A stretch of DNA of 46,385 nt, taken from Deltaproteobacteria bacterium (GTDB lineage Bacteria > Desulfobacterota > Desulfobaccia > Desulfobaccales > 0-14-0-80-60-11). Where the stretch lies: NCBI GenBank assembly GCA_021813445.1, contig JAKAKP010000103.1:1-46385 (forward strand). The letters run 5' to 3'. This document shows, piece after piece, positions 34,088 through 42,226 of the stretch (positions are counted from its first letter, which is position 1; every line of letters starts with the position of its first letter). A program made the translations under genes and the position numbers. Below the pieces are notes generated by a model. It saw only the letters and a program-made list of their open reading frames with translations. It was not told the origin of the DNA and ran no database searches.

Positions 34088-34531
34088 TCAGTCCTCTTGG
34101 ATTTTGGCGACATGATGCACCCGGAGATAAAGGCCGGGGCCCAGAGAGGCCAACTCTCCATAAATCATGACATGGTCCAGCCGCTGCAGCTTAAAACCCT
34201 TTTTCAAGGAAGGGTCCAAGGCCGCCAGTTCATAATAACCCCGCAGGTCCGGAGTGCCGTAAGTGGCAAACCAGCGCAGTCTGGGCCAGGTCAAGGGATA
34301 CCTGAGCATGTCCAGGTAATTGCGTACTATAGCCGGATCATAGGTGAGATATTGCCAATAATAAGCGGGGACCTTGATCTTTTGGCCGGCCTGCAGATTG
34401 GCGGCCTTGGGGGCCAGCAGCTCCTCGTAAGTGATGGGGGCATAGGAGTCTGACTCGAACTGGGCCGGCAAGGGCGGAAGCTGTCCGCAAGCGGCCAACA
34501 ATAACAGCAGGCCGGCAAGCAGGGCCATCAT
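34088..34531 (-). CDS. Lipoprotein of unknown function
   Basis: A predicted 147-residue lipoprotein. The ATG at 34531 begins a hydrophobic signal (MMALLAGLLLLLAACG) ending in a lipobox LAAC, and GGGGGAG lies about eight bases upstream. In-frame ATGs at 34615 and 34636 would add a Gly/Ser-rich cytosolic-looking stretch and are less likely. The mature part has many aromatic residues (YYWQYLTYDP, YPLTWPRLRWFATYGTPDLRGYY) and no domain I recognise. It may be an outer-membrane or periplasmic protein conserved only in relatives. It is transcribed away from the small gene at 34676. Confidence 0.7.
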   Translation of the reverse strand: MMALLAGLLLLLAACGQLPPLPAQFESDSYAPITYEELLAPKAANLQAGQKIKVPAYYWQYLTYDPAIVRNYLDMLRYPLTWPRLRWFATYGTPDLRGYYELAALDPSLKKGFKLQRLDHVMIYGELASLGPGLYLRVHHVAKIQED

Positions 34532-34675
34532 CCCCGCCGCTCCCCCGGTGCGGCTCCCGGACGGGCTGCCGCCCGTTTGAGTGCCGAGGCGTTCTTTTCC
34601 GGTCCCGATTTTCATAGTTGCGATCCCGTACCACATACCTTAAAAAGAAAACAGAAATCCGTCAAGGAGATGCTC

Positions 34676-34939
34676 ATGGCTTGTCCGATTATTATCCGCC
34701 GGCATGACGGCTTCCAATCTTACCTGGTGCTGGACCCCCAAAATCCCCGGGAACTCCTGCGCCACTGGGGTTTTCAAGACGAGTTCGAAATCCGCCCCTG
34801 GCTGGGATCCCTGGCCCCGGACGAGGCCATGGAGGAATGGTGCGAAATGCTGGCCGAGGACCTGGATAACTATTCCATTGCCGATGAAGAGAACCGGGAT
34901 TATTGCCTGGACCGGTCAGATTGGGACAAACTTAAATGA
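34676..34939 (+). CDS. Small acidic hypothetical protein
   Basis: An 87-residue soluble protein with no recognised domain. AAGGAG six bases before the ATG at 34676 fixes the start; a longer frame from 34577 is rejected. The product opens MACPIIIRRHDGFQSYLVLD, has many Trp and acidic residues (EEWCEMLAEDLDNYSIADEE) and ends DRSDWDKLK. Codon use matches nearby genes. It is followed by a long repeat-filled region. Confidence 0.6.
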   Translation: MACPIIIRRHDGFQSYLVLDPQNPRELLRHWGFQDEFEIRPWLGSLAPDEAMEEWCEMLAEDLDNYSIADEENRDYCLDRSDWDKLK

Positions 34940-35095
34940 CTGGCGGGGACCCCAAGACGTGTGTCCCTGCCCTCAGATCCCTGTCCGGTTCTCCGCCATC
35001 TGCCAAGTCTTCCTAAGAAGCCATTTTAAAGCCTCAATTATCCTAAATTTGTCATTCTGAGCGCAGCGAAGAATCTCGTATTTCCAAGGCGTTGA

Positions 35096-35283
35096 TACCG
35101 AGTTGCAATCTATCGGCAATTTTTGGGGCGGACCCATGTGTCCGCCCCTGCGTCCGCAAATACAACTGCGTTAATTCTATGATCATATTCATCTTTAGAG
35201 ACTGAAGGATTGTGTTTTTACGAGCGTCCCGGGGGCACACATGGTGCCCCCACAAATCCACGTCGTTAGATTGCAACTCGGTA
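35096..35283. mobile_element. 188-bp non-coding insertion element with 17-bp terminal inverted repeats
   Basis: The ends are TACCGAGTTGCAATCTA and its exact reverse complement. The element is flanked by TGA on both sides, a 3-bp duplication shown by comparison with the uninterrupted copy at 6035-6171. It carries no ORF, so it would need a transposase supplied in trans. Inside it lies a third repeat (35125-35252). Confidence 0.75.
35125..35252. repeat. Inner repeat of the GGGGCGGACCCATGTG family
   Basis: The left end GGGGCGGACCCATGTGTCC and right end GGGGGCACACATGGTGCCCC are each small hairpins and are roughly inverse to one another. The copy at 38192-38334 shares both ends and internal GTGTTTTTACGAGCGTC/GTGTCTTTGCGAACGTC-like words. 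Confidence 0.7.
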
Positions 35284-35476
35284 TGAGATCCTTCACTGCG
35301 TTCAGGATGACAGAAAGAGAGACTTTGAAATGGCTTTAGGCGTATTATTTGGCCTGGAGTAAAAAAAGGGGGGGGACAGGAGCGGGGGCCCCAGGGGTGC
35401 AGTTGCTAACGGGTCAGGAATTGGGGGGAGATGGGGGAGGGGTTACCAGCCCGTGGCCTCCTCCCCCAAGTTTCTG

Positions 35477-36712
35477 CTAGTCCTCCAAAAAGACGTGGGC
35501 CAGGACCCGGGCGTCTCCCAGGAGATTGCTCAGTGTCGTGAATTCATTGGGTTGATGTGCGGTCTGGCTCACCGTCATCCAGACTGCGGCGGGCAGACTC
35601 TTTTGCCGGAGAAACGCAGCCACGGTGCCGCCACCGATCCCCCGGGGGGCGGCCTCCCGGCCGTAGACCTCCCGGATGGCCCGCTCCAGGGCCTTGACCA
35701 CCGGCGCTTCCAGCGCGGTGGCCGGGGCGCTGGGCAACTCCTGCACCGGCTCCATCTGCAGGCTCACTCCGAAGCGCCGGGCCGCGTCCTCCCCCAAAGC
35801 CAGGACCTTTTCCTTCACCCGGGCCAGGTCATAATCCGGCAGCACCCGGCAATCCAAATAGAAAACATCCCGCCCGGGGATGGTGTTGATGTTGGGGACA
35901 TTGGCCTCCTTCTTGGTGGGCTCGAAGGTGCTCACCGGGGGCCGGAACAGTGGATTTTCCCCGGGAAACTCCCGGGCCAAGGCCTCCAGGGCCAGGATCA
36001 CGTGGGCGCAGGCCCGCAAGGTGTTGGCCCCCAAGTCCGGACGGCTGGCATGGCACTGCTTCCCCTCCAGCGTCAGCCGCAGCCAGAGGATGCTCTTCTC
36101 CGCCACCTCGATGAGGGTGCCGTCCAGGCTGCCCGCGTCCGGCACGATGATCAGGTCTGCCGGCGCGAAGAGCTGCGGCTGCTCTTTGAGCAGATGGATC
36201 AGCCCCTTTTCGTTGCCCGTCTCTTCGTCGGAGACCAGGGCCAGGGCCAGGGTGCGGGGGGGCGTGATCCCCAGGTCCAGAATAGCCTTCACCGCCATCA
36301 GGGAGGCAACGATACCGTGGTGGTCGTCCTCCGTGCCCCGGCCAAAGATGCGGTCTCCCTCCACCCGCAGGGTGAAGGGGTCCGAATCCCACAGGGTCTC
36401 ATCCCCCGGAGGCACCACGTCCATATGACTCAGGACCCAGACCTTTTCCGGCCGCTGCCCCGGGACCCAGGCCACCAGGTTGGGACGCTGACCGCCTGCC
36501 ACCCGTTCATCCGGGGCCGGGAAATTATCCACTTTAAGGCCCCAGTTCCGGAGCAAATCCGTGAGAAAGGCCGCCTTTTCCACTTCCCCGGGGCCGCCGT
36601 GATCCGGCCCCACTGCGTTCCTGGCCACCAGTTCCCGCTGCAGATCGATCATCTGTTGCTGATAGGTCCCCAGGCGCTCAGCCACCTGGGTGAATAAATT
36701 TTTATCGGACAT
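35477..36712 (-). CDS. M20 family metallo-hydrolase (ArgE/DapE/CPG2-like)
   Basis: A 411-residue cytoplasmic zinc hydrolase, probably a peptidase or N-acyl amino acid deacylase. Zinc-ligand and catalytic motifs appear in order: VLSHMDVVPPGD, GRGTEDDHHG, SDEETGNEKG (catalytic Glu), a DAG-containing loop (IVPDAGS), and the late His in SQTAHQPNEF. The dimerisation lid region contains HASRPDLGANTL. The substrate cannot be read from sequence; it resembles the succinyl-diaminopimelate desuccinylase/acetylornithine deacetylase group without adjacent lysine or arginine genes. AGAGG precedes the ATG. Confidence 0.88.
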   Translation of the reverse strand: MSDKNLFTQVAERLGTYQQQMIDLQRELVARNAVGPDHGGPGEVEKAAFLTDLLRNWGLKVDNFPAPDERVAGGQRPNLVAWVPGQRPEKVWVLSHMDVVPPGDETLWDSDPFTLRVEGDRIFGRGTEDDHHGIVASLMAVKAILDLGITPPRTLALALVSDEETGNEKGLIHLLKEQPQLFAPADLIIVPDAGSLDGTLIEVAEKSILWLRLTLEGKQCHASRPDLGANTLRACAHVILALEALAREFPGENPLFRPPVSTFEPTKKEANVPNINTIPGRDVFYLDCRVLPDYDLARVKEKVLALGEDAARRFGVSLQMEPVQELPSAPATALEAPVVKALERAIREVYGREAAPRGIGGGTVAAFLRQKSLPAAVWMTVSQTAHQPNEFTTLSNLLGDARVLAHVFLED

Positions 36713-36735
36713 CTGCCAACCTCTGCTTCTGTAAG

Positions 36736-36812
36736 TTTAAGGTTCAAAGTTCAAGGTTCAAAGTCATTGAAGGGTCTTAACCTTGAACTTTGAACCTTGA
36801 ACCTTGAACTTT
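36736..36812. repeat. Hairpin of tandem GTTCAA units
   Basis: Direct units of AAGGTTCAAAGTTC (36739-36764) face their inverse, CTTGAACTTTGAACC (36781-36811), around a short spacer. Shorter relatives lie at 20631-20656 and 25786-25820. It separates M20 from methylmalonyl-CoA epimerase. Confidence 0.75.
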
Positions 36813-36967
36813 ATCAGGAAAATGCATCCCATGCTTTTCCTGGCCGAAACCATCATATATAATGCCAAAGGTTAAGGGCAAGTAGTTTGGGTGTAGACCC
36901 TGCTTCCCTTCCTATCTTTTTCCCGTCAAATCCAAAAATCGATCATCTACCTTTAGGAGGGATATCC

Positions 36968-37375
36968 ATGAAGATCAAAAGAATCGCGCATCTGGGGATC
37001 GCCATCAAGGACCTGGATGCAGGGAAAAACCTTTACGGGAAAAACCTCGGGCTGGCGCTCAAGGGCGACGAAGTGGTGGAAACCCAGAAAGTGAAGGTGA
37101 GCTTCATCGGCGTGGGAGAATCCAACCTGGAACTCCTTCTCCCCACCGCGGACGACAGCCCGGTGGCCAAATTCCTGGAGAACAAAGGCGAAGGCTTCCA
37201 CCATCTGGCCCTGGAAGTGGAAGACTTGGCCGGGGCCCTGGAGGAATTAAAGGCCGCCGGCGTCAAGCTCATCGATGAGAAGCCCCGGGAAGGCGCCCAC
37301 GGCGCGCTGGTGGCCTTTATCCATCCCAAGGCGACCTACGGCCTGCTGTTGGAACTGTGCCAATACCCCCATTGA
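36968..37375 (+). CDS. mce: Methylmalonyl-CoA epimerase
   Basis: Interconverts (R)- and (S)-methylmalonyl-CoA, in propionate metabolism. The 135-residue VOC-fold protein has the metal ligands His8 (IAHLGIAIKD), His79 (GFHHLALEVED) and Glu129 (LLLEL), at the family's usual spacing, and SHPKATYGLLLEL-like ending (HPKATYG). AGGAGG eight bases before the ATG at 36968 rules out the longer frame from 36887. Neither the mutase nor propionyl-CoA carboxylase is in the window, so the gene is a member of a dispersed pathway. The TIM-barrel gene follows after 12 bases. Confidence 0.92.
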   Translation: MKIKRIAHLGIAIKDLDAGKNLYGKNLGLALKGDEVVETQKVKVSFIGVGESNLELLLPTADDSPVAKFLENKGEGFHHLALEVEDLAGALEELKAAGVKLIDEKPREGAHGALVAFIHPKATYGLLLELCQYPH

Positions 37376-37387
37376 GATTAGCCGCCC

Positions 37388-38188
37388 ATGGCCTTGACGG
37401 CTGAGGCCCTGATTGCCCGGGTCCAGGTCAATATTCCTTTCCCTTATCTGGGGCAGGGATACCTGGACCTGTTTCTGGAGCGGGGCCTGAATCCGGAAAT
37501 CGGCATAGACGCCCGCAGTCTGGGCCATTTCCCCCGGCGGGAGTTCAGCCGCATGGCCCGGATCTTCCAGCAGGCCGGGCGCAGTATCACGCTCCACGCC
37601 CCCTTCCAGGACCTGCTCCCCGGGGCCCTGGACGAGATCATCCTCGCCGCCTGCCGCCGCCGCCTGCGCCAGGCCTTCCGCCTGCTGCCGGTCTTTAAGC
37701 CGGTGAGCATCGTCTGCCATCTGGGCTATGAAGCCAAGTTCTATCAATGGGCGCGCTCAGACTGGCTGGAGCGGAGCGCTGTCACCTGGCGGGAATTCAC
37801 CGCCCTGGCCGCGGCCCAGCAGGTTACGGTGATGCTGGAAAACGTCTATGAGACGGACCCGGACCTCTTTCTGGAACTCCTGACCCTGGTGAACGCGCCC
37901 AACCTCCGGGTCTGCCTGGACGTGGGCCACCTCCAGGCCTTCGGCGGCGGTGACTATGACCGCTGGCTGCACGCGCTCTGGCCGCACATCGGCCAACTCC
38001 ACCTCCACGACAACCGGGGCGATTTCGACACCCACCTGGCCCTGGGCCAGGGCACGGTGCCGCTGGGAATGGTCCTCAACTTTCTGGCGTCCCGGGACCG
38101 CCAGCCGCTGGTCACCCTGGAGCCTCACCAGGAAGGCAGCCTCTGGCCGTCCCTGGAATACCTGGCCACCATCTGGCCCTGGGATTAG
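37388..38188 (+). CDS. Sugar phosphate isomerase/epimerase-like TIM barrel
   Basis: A 266-residue protein of the xylose isomerase-like / AP endonuclease 2 superfamily. Metal-ligand motifs are visible: ITLHAPF (His), VCHLG (His), MLENVYE (Glu), CLDVGHL (Asp and His), LHLHDNRG (His), and VTLEPHQE (Glu). The motif order fits the family, but the reaction (isomerisation, epimerisation or phosphodiester cleavage) cannot be assigned. It has no signal peptide. The gap to mce is 12 bases with a weak ribosome site, so the two are probably one transcript. Confidence 0.85.
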   Translation: MALTAEALIARVQVNIPFPYLGQGYLDLFLERGLNPEIGIDARSLGHFPRREFSRMARIFQQAGRSITLHAPFQDLLPGALDEIILAACRRRLRQAFRLLPVFKPVSIVCHLGYEAKFYQWARSDWLERSAVTWREFTALAAAQQVTVMLENVYETDPDLFLELLTLVNAPNLRVCLDVGHLQAFGGGDYDRWLHALWPHIGQLHLHDNRGDFDTHLALGQGTVPLGMVLNFLASRDRQPLVTLEPHQEGSLWPSLEYLATIWPWD

Positions 38189-38191
38189 GGA

Positions 38192-38334
38192 CGTAGGGGC
38201 GGACCCATGTGTCCGCCCGGGCGATCGCAAATATCATAGCATCTTTAATTACATGGGCGTAATCCATATTGGAGTGTTGGCAGGTTGTGTCTTTGCGAAC
38301 GTCAGGGGGGGCACACATGGGTGCCCCCCTACGG
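38192..38334. repeat. MITE-like repeat with hairpin ends
   Basis: The ends read CGTAGGGGCGGACCCATGTG and, inverted, CGTAGGGGGGCACCCATGTG. An inner inverted pair (ATCGCAAA/TTTGCGAAC) is also present. A second copy is nested at 35125-35252. It carries no ORF. Confidence 0.75.
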
Positions 38335-38344
38335 TAAAAATCCT

Positions 38345-38419
38345 TGTAGGGTGCGTCTTACGCAACATTCATGGTATGGGAAATTCTGACCGCATTATTG
38401 GCGCGTAAGACGCGCCCTT
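38345..38419. repeat. Imperfect inverted repeat (GTAGGGTGCGTCTTACGC type)
   Basis: TGTAGGGTGCGTCTTACGC (38345-38363) pairs imperfectly with GCGCGTAAGACGCGCCCT (38401-38418). The loop of 37 bases has no internal signal. It lies immediately after the HAD gene's stop. Confidence 0.7.
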
Positions 38420-38422
38420 GGC

Positions 38423-39028
38423 TCACACGTCCTCGAAGAGCAATCCCGCCAACTCCAGCCAGTCCTGTACCTCCAGAAAGGGGTGGGGCCGGCGGTTCCA
38501 GGGTTGGGCAAAGAGGATGGGGGTGATGCCGTGGGCGGCCAGTTGGTGGCAGGTCTCCAGGCGGTCTTCCACGAAGTAGTGGATGCCGTGGTCCCGGAGG
38601 TAATGGATTTTGCTGTCCGGATCGCCGGTGGCCAAGACCCGGATAGCTTCCGGGTCCACCTGGTCCAGGGTGCGGTGCAGCCAGGTCTCGATGGGCCGGG
38701 CCCGGTCCCGGGCGGTGATGAAGAGCAGCGGGGTTTCTGCGGCCAGGCGGGTCAAGACCGGCGCCGCGTGGGGGAAGGGCTCCACCGGCAGCTCGTGGGG
38801 CCGGTCGATGAGTTCCCGGATCAGGGTGTCGATGATCCAGGGCTCCAGGTCCAGGCACTCTTCCAGATAAAAGGTGGTGAGGTGCTCGTAGCGCAAGTGG
38901 TCCCGGCCGTAGCGCTCCCGGGCCAGGTCCAGGAAGGTGGTCATGATGTCCGCCACCACCCCGTCGATGTCGAAGGCCAGGCGGTCTTTGGGGATCTGTT
39001 TAATCTTTGCAGTGAACGCGGGTTTCAT
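38423..39028 (-). CDS. HAD-family 5'-nucleotidase-like phosphatase
   Basis: A 201-residue soluble HAD phosphatase. The nucleophile motif is FDIDGVVADI (Asp near residue 19 plus the +2 Asp), motif II is LFITARDR, and the acidic motif III region is HYFVEDRLE. The short cap between about 30 and 85 is helical, as in the cytosolic-type deoxyribonucleotidase (NT5C) group. The substrate is unknown. The start overlaps the stop of the phosphoribosyltransferase gene by four bases (ATGA), so the two proteins probably act in one pathway on a phosphoribosyl or nucleotide compound. Confidence 0.85.
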   Translation of the reverse strand: MKPAFTAKIKQIPKDRLAFDIDGVVADIMTTFLDLARERYGRDHLRYEHLTTFYLEECLDLEPWIIDTLIRELIDRPHELPVEPFPHAAPVLTRLAAETPLLFITARDRARPIETWLHRTLDQVDPEAIRVLATGDPDSKIHYLRDHGIHYFVEDRLETCHQLAAHGITPILFAQPWNRRPHPFLEVQDWLELAGLLFEDV

Positions 39029-39714
39029 GCCATCTTCTGGGGTAAGGATTGCAAAATCTCCAGCACTTCCTCCTCTTCTAAATCATACCAATTTTCATAG
39101 GCGTCGGCCACTGCGAAGGACCAGCCGCCCCGGACGTTGAGGCAATAGAGCTCGTCCACCAGGGGCAGCAGGGTCTCCACCGTGCGGGCCGCAGCGGTGG
39201 GCACGGCCACGATGATCCGGCCCGCGGCCTTGGCTTTCAGAAAAGTGACCGCGGCCCGCATGGTATAGCCCGAAGCCAGGCCGTCGTCCACGATGATGGT
39301 GGCGGCCCCGGCCAAATCCGGGTAAGGGCGGTTCTGCCGCAGCCTTTCCTCCCGCTGCTTCAGGTTGGCCAGGGTCTTTTGCACCTGGGCCTCGATTTCC
39401 GCCGGGGGCATTTGCAGGCGTTGCAAAAGTTCTTCGTTGAACACGGCTTCCCCTGCCGGGTTGAGGGCTCCGAAGCCCGCCTCCGTGGTCCAGGGAAGTT
39501 GGATCTTGCGGACAATGACCAAGTCCAGGGGCACCTGCAAGACCCGGACGATCTCCGCGGCCACGGGCACGCCCCCCGCGGGGATGGCAAAGACGCGCAC
39601 TGCCTGCCCCAGATAGCTTTGCAACTGCGCCGCCAGGAGACGCCCGGCCATGGCCCGGTCTTTAAAGGTCTGGACCCGGTCCCGCAACCCCGGTTCTTCT
39701 ATGAGCTTTCCCAT
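39025..39714 (-). CDS. Type I phosphoribosyltransferase family protein
   Basis: A 229-residue protein. The PRPP-binding motif is TIIVDDGLASGYTM (two acidic residues after hydrophobics), with an upstream AIPAGGVPVAAEIVR loop and VRKIQLP. The substrate hood is not diagnostic, so the base used is unknown. The start ATG at 39714 overlaps the end of the ATP-grasp gene by 16 bases; a much longer frame from 40116 is a shadow of that gene. The C terminus is acidic (YDLEEEEVLEIL). Its place between an ATP-grasp ligase and a HAD phosphatase suggests a small nucleotide-related pathway. Confidence 0.88.
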   Translation of the reverse strand: MGKLIEEPGLRDRVQTFKDRAMAGRLLAAQLQSYLGQAVRVFAIPAGGVPVAAEIVRVLQVPLDLVIVRKIQLPWTTEAGFGALNPAGEAVFNEELLQRLQMPPAEIEAQVQKTLANLKQREERLRQNRPYPDLAGAATIIVDDGLASGYTMRAAVTFLKAKAAGRIIVAVPTAAARTVETLLPLVDELYCLNVRGGWSFAVADAYENWYDLEEEEVLEILQSLPQKMA

Positions 39715-40466
39715 TGACGCTGCCACTCTTCTTCCAAGCTTTGCACCCGCTCCCGGAACTCCTCCTGGCCCAGGCGGGCCCCGGTGAGCCCTCCTTTCAG
39801 GCTGATTTCCGAGAGGAATGATTCCCCTGACGCGGATTGGAGCAAGTCCAAAATGGCGTAAGGGAATTTGCCCCGGCCCATGACCTGCTGGCAGAAAGCG
39901 AGTATTTCCGGGGTGAGTTCCAGAGGCCGGGAGGAGCCGCCTTGAAAGATATTTTTTCGGAAGCCCCCGGGGTTGAGCCGTTCGTAGGCCTCGGCATAGT
40001 CCCCCAGCACCACGGCCCGCAGGTCCCGGGCTCCGGAGAGAAAGGGTTGCACCACCAGGGGGAAAGGCAGGCCTTGGAGGCCCCCCAGGCTGCAAAGGGC
40101 TTCCAGGGAAGGCCATAGGCTCACCCCCAGACCCAGGTGGGCCTTATCCCGTTTGGTGACCACCTGGCCGCCGCCCCGGTCCCGGAATTCATTGAGATGC
40201 CGGGCCAGGTCCGGGAGGCTGTAGGCCACAAAGGTGCCGGGGACCATGAATTCCCCCAGGACTTCGGCTTGGGCCACCTTGGAGCGGGCCAGCATCTGGG
40301 CCAGGGCGGAAGGGAAGAAAACCACGCCCCGGTCCACCAGATCCAGGAGCTTGGCCTCTTCCCCCTCCCTCCAGGCCAAGGGGCCGACAACGGCGTCTCC
40401 GGCGTGCAGGCGCTGATATAGGCGGCGAAATTCAGTGATAGTACGTAGTAGAAGGCGAGGGGGCAT
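39699..40466 (-). CDS. RimK-like ATP-grasp protein
   Basis: A 255-residue protein resembling RimK-type carboxylate-amine ligases. Recognisable parts are the ATP-binding QVVTKRDKAHLGLGVSLW (the Lys and Gly loop), LVVQPFLSGARDLRAVVLG (hinge plus DLR), FRKNIFQGGSS (typical FRxNIxxGG) and the metal-binding end LDLL...FLSEISLKGG. The usual metal-ligand Asn of the ExN motif is replaced by Ser (EIS), so catalysis may be altered. The start is uncertain: ATG at 40466 lacks a good ribosome site, and 40502 is possible. It overlaps the glycosyltransferase gene by 35 bases and the phosphoribosyltransferase gene by 16. Confidence 0.75.
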   Translation of the reverse strand: MPPRLLLRTITEFRRLYQRLHAGDAVVGPLAWREGEEAKLLDLVDRGVVFFPSALAQMLARSKVAQAEVLGEFMVPGTFVAYSLPDLARHLNEFRDRGGGQVVTKRDKAHLGLGVSLWPSLEALCSLGGLQGLPFPLVVQPFLSGARDLRAVVLGDYAEAYERLNPGGFRKNIFQGGSSRPLELTPEILAFCQQVMGRGKFPYAILDLLQSASGESFLSEISLKGGLTGARLGQEEFRERVQSLEEEWQRQWESS

Positions 40467-42045
40467 GGAAGCCACTATAATTCGGCTTCTTCGAGACGTC
40501 AAGCCGGGCCGGGATGACCGGGGAAGCCTTGGCTTTCTTTATTTTGGCCAAGCCCTGCCGGGAGAGGTAAATATCATAATCCCCCACCTTGGCCAGGCGG
40601 CGCCACTTCCTGGCGATCCGGTCCGGCGGGTAGATTTGTCTGAAGACGCTTTTGCCGAACGCTCCCACTACCAGCACGTCCGCCCTCACCCGGTTGAAAT
40701 CATACGGTTTCTTCCGAGGGTTAAGGAGCACTATGCGGTCGGGGGTGGACTCCACAAAATAGAAAGCAGGCATTAAGTGGATGCGATAGTCGTTGGTCAG
40801 GAGGGCCAGCTCGTACTCCGGAGTTTCGATGAGGCAGGAGCGGGGCACATGGGTTTTGAGGTAATCCACCAGGCGGTAAGGGGTATCAACGGTGCGGGTG
40901 TAAATCGTCTTCAGATAATCCAGGCCCGAGAAAGGGTAGAACATAATCAGCACCACGGCCACGATACCGGGGGCCAGCCACCGGGGAGGCCGTGTCAGCC
41001 AGGCGCTCAGGCGGACTGTGGCTTTGCCGATAAATAGGGCCGCCAGCGGACTGGCCAGAAAAAAAGCCGGCAGGGCGAAGCGCTGCCACCAGACCGCGGT
41101 GAGATAGACCAGGCTCCAAAGGAGGAAATTCCCCAGCCACAGCTTCTCACCCCAGGAGGTTCCCTTTCTCCAGACCCCGTATGCTCCCAGAATTCCCAGC
41201 CAGAACAGGGGATTCCCCAGGAGGGTGAGCAGGCTTTCCGGATAAATCCGGCCGATGGTCAAGGGCGTAAAAAACTCGTGGCACAGAAGTCTTTTCTGAT
41301 GCAGGAAATGCAGGACCGCAGCTTCCAGACTCCCCAGGATGGCCCATTTCATAAGGAGGTAGGCCAGTAAAGGCAGGCAGGCCCCCAGCACAAACGCGAG
41401 GATGGTTTTCACCAGCCGGACTTTGTCGTGCCGCCACCATTGCCAGGCCAGGAGAAACACCGGCGGCAGGAAGGCCAGGCCGTAGAATTCCTTGGCATCG
41501 AAGGCCAATCCCAAAAAAATCCCGCCCGCAAAGAGGGCGCCCAGGGCCGAAGTATCCAATCCTCGCACCAGAAACCAAAGCCCCATAACAAAGAGCCCCA
41601 GTGCCGGCACGTCCCCCAGGACGGAGCGGCCCCAGGAGAGCACATCAGTGCCCAGCAAGGCCAGGGCCATGGCGCCCAAAGCCACGGCTGGACCCCAGAG
41701 GCGCCGCCCGGCCAGATAGAGGGCCAGGAAGAGGAGAAGCAGATATGCTCCGGCCACCAGGCGGCCGTGGGCCACGCCCACTCCCAGGAGCTTGTAAGCC
41801 AGGGCCACCGGCAGGATGACTGCGGGGCCGGCGCTAATGCGGTAATCCAGATCGGAAAGCTGGTTGGGGGTCTCTACGGTGAAGGCGTAACGTCCGTGCT
41901 GCACGATGTTGGCCGCGGTCTCGGAGAAGATGGCTTCATCCCACCAGATGGTGGGGTAATTGGCCAGGTTATAGAAGCTTCCCCACGCCAACAGGGCCCA
42001 CAGCAAGGCCCCCGCCCAAAACCGAGGACTTTTGAGATTGACCAA
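40432..42045 (-). CDS. Multi-pass glycosyltransferase, GT39/ArnT-like
   Basis: A 537-residue membrane protein with about ten hydrophobic helices and a C-terminal soluble segment. The early periplasmic loop carries WWDEAIFSETAANI, where the acidic pair is the catalytic motif of the PMT/ArnT (GT-C) fold that uses polyprenyl-phosphate sugars. The acceptor could be lipid, protein or polysaccharide and is not known. The start is TTG at 42045 with AGG nearby; this is the least certain part. The gene leads a tight set of overlapping genes (ATP-grasp, phosphoribosyltransferase, HAD). Confidence 0.82.
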   Translation of the reverse strand: MVNLKSPRFWAGALLWALLAWGSFYNLANYPTIWWDEAIFSETAANIVQHGRYAFTVETPNQLSDLDYRISAGPAVILPVALAYKLLGVGVAHGRLVAGAYLLLLFLALYLAGRRLWGPAVALGAMALALLGTDVLSWGRSVLGDVPALGLFVMGLWFLVRGLDTSALGALFAGGIFLGLAFDAKEFYGLAFLPPVFLLAWQWWRHDKVRLVKTILAFVLGACLPLLAYLLMKWAILGSLEAAVLHFLHQKRLLCHEFFTPLTIGRIYPESLLTLLGNPLFWLGILGAYGVWRKGTSWGEKLWLGNFLLWSLVYLTAVWWQRFALPAFFLASPLAALFIGKATVRLSAWLTRPPRWLAPGIVAVVLIMFYPFSGLDYLKTIYTRTVDTPYRLVDYLKTHVPRSCLIETPEYELALLTNDYRIHLMPAFYFVESTPDRIVLLNPRKKPYDFNRVRADVLVVGAFGKSVFRQIYPPDRIARKWRRLAKVGDYDIYLSRQGLAKIKKAKASPVIPARLDVSKKPNYSGFHAPSPSTTYYH

Positions 42046-42133
42046 TCCTTTGTACCTGCTTTTGCTATATAAATAAAGGCCTTGCGGCCAATTTGCCCAG
42101 GCTTAGTTGCGGTCAAGAAGTTATTTAAACGCA

Positions 42134-42184
42134 AGGGCGAACCCGATGTTCGCCCAGATGATGGGCGAATACCAGGTTCGCCCT
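42134..42184. repeat. Imperfect inverted repeat (AGGGCGAACC family)
   Basis: AGGGCGAACCCGATGTTCGC (42134-42153) faces GGGCGAATACCAGGTTCGCC (42163-42182). It is a degenerate relative of the perfect hairpin at 33291-33352. Confidence 0.7.
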
Positions 42185-42226
42185 GACATCCAAAAAACTT
42201 CCACTGCGCAACAGTAATGAAGATAA

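Larger units (their letters stand above)
35012..35340. repeat. Second copy of the 137-bp MITE-like element, split by an insertion
   Basis: The outer parts (35012-35095 and 35284-35340) match the intact copy at 6035-6171, from the AGAAGCCATTT end through TGTCATTCTGAGCGCAGCG to the AAATGGCTTTAGG end. At the point where the intact copy reads GCGTTGAGATCC, this copy carries 188 extra bases. The region 34940-35476 has no gene; 35345-35460 is G-rich with a GGGGGAGG/CCTCCCCC pair. Confidence 0.85.

Noticed and set aside
35453-36697. Plus-strand open frame of 414 codons
   Set aside because: It is antisense over the M20 hydrolase gene, which has all zinc motifs.
36736-36812. CRISPR array (short direct repeats)
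   Set aside because: The units are about 12 bases, contiguous, inverted on the other half and without spacers.
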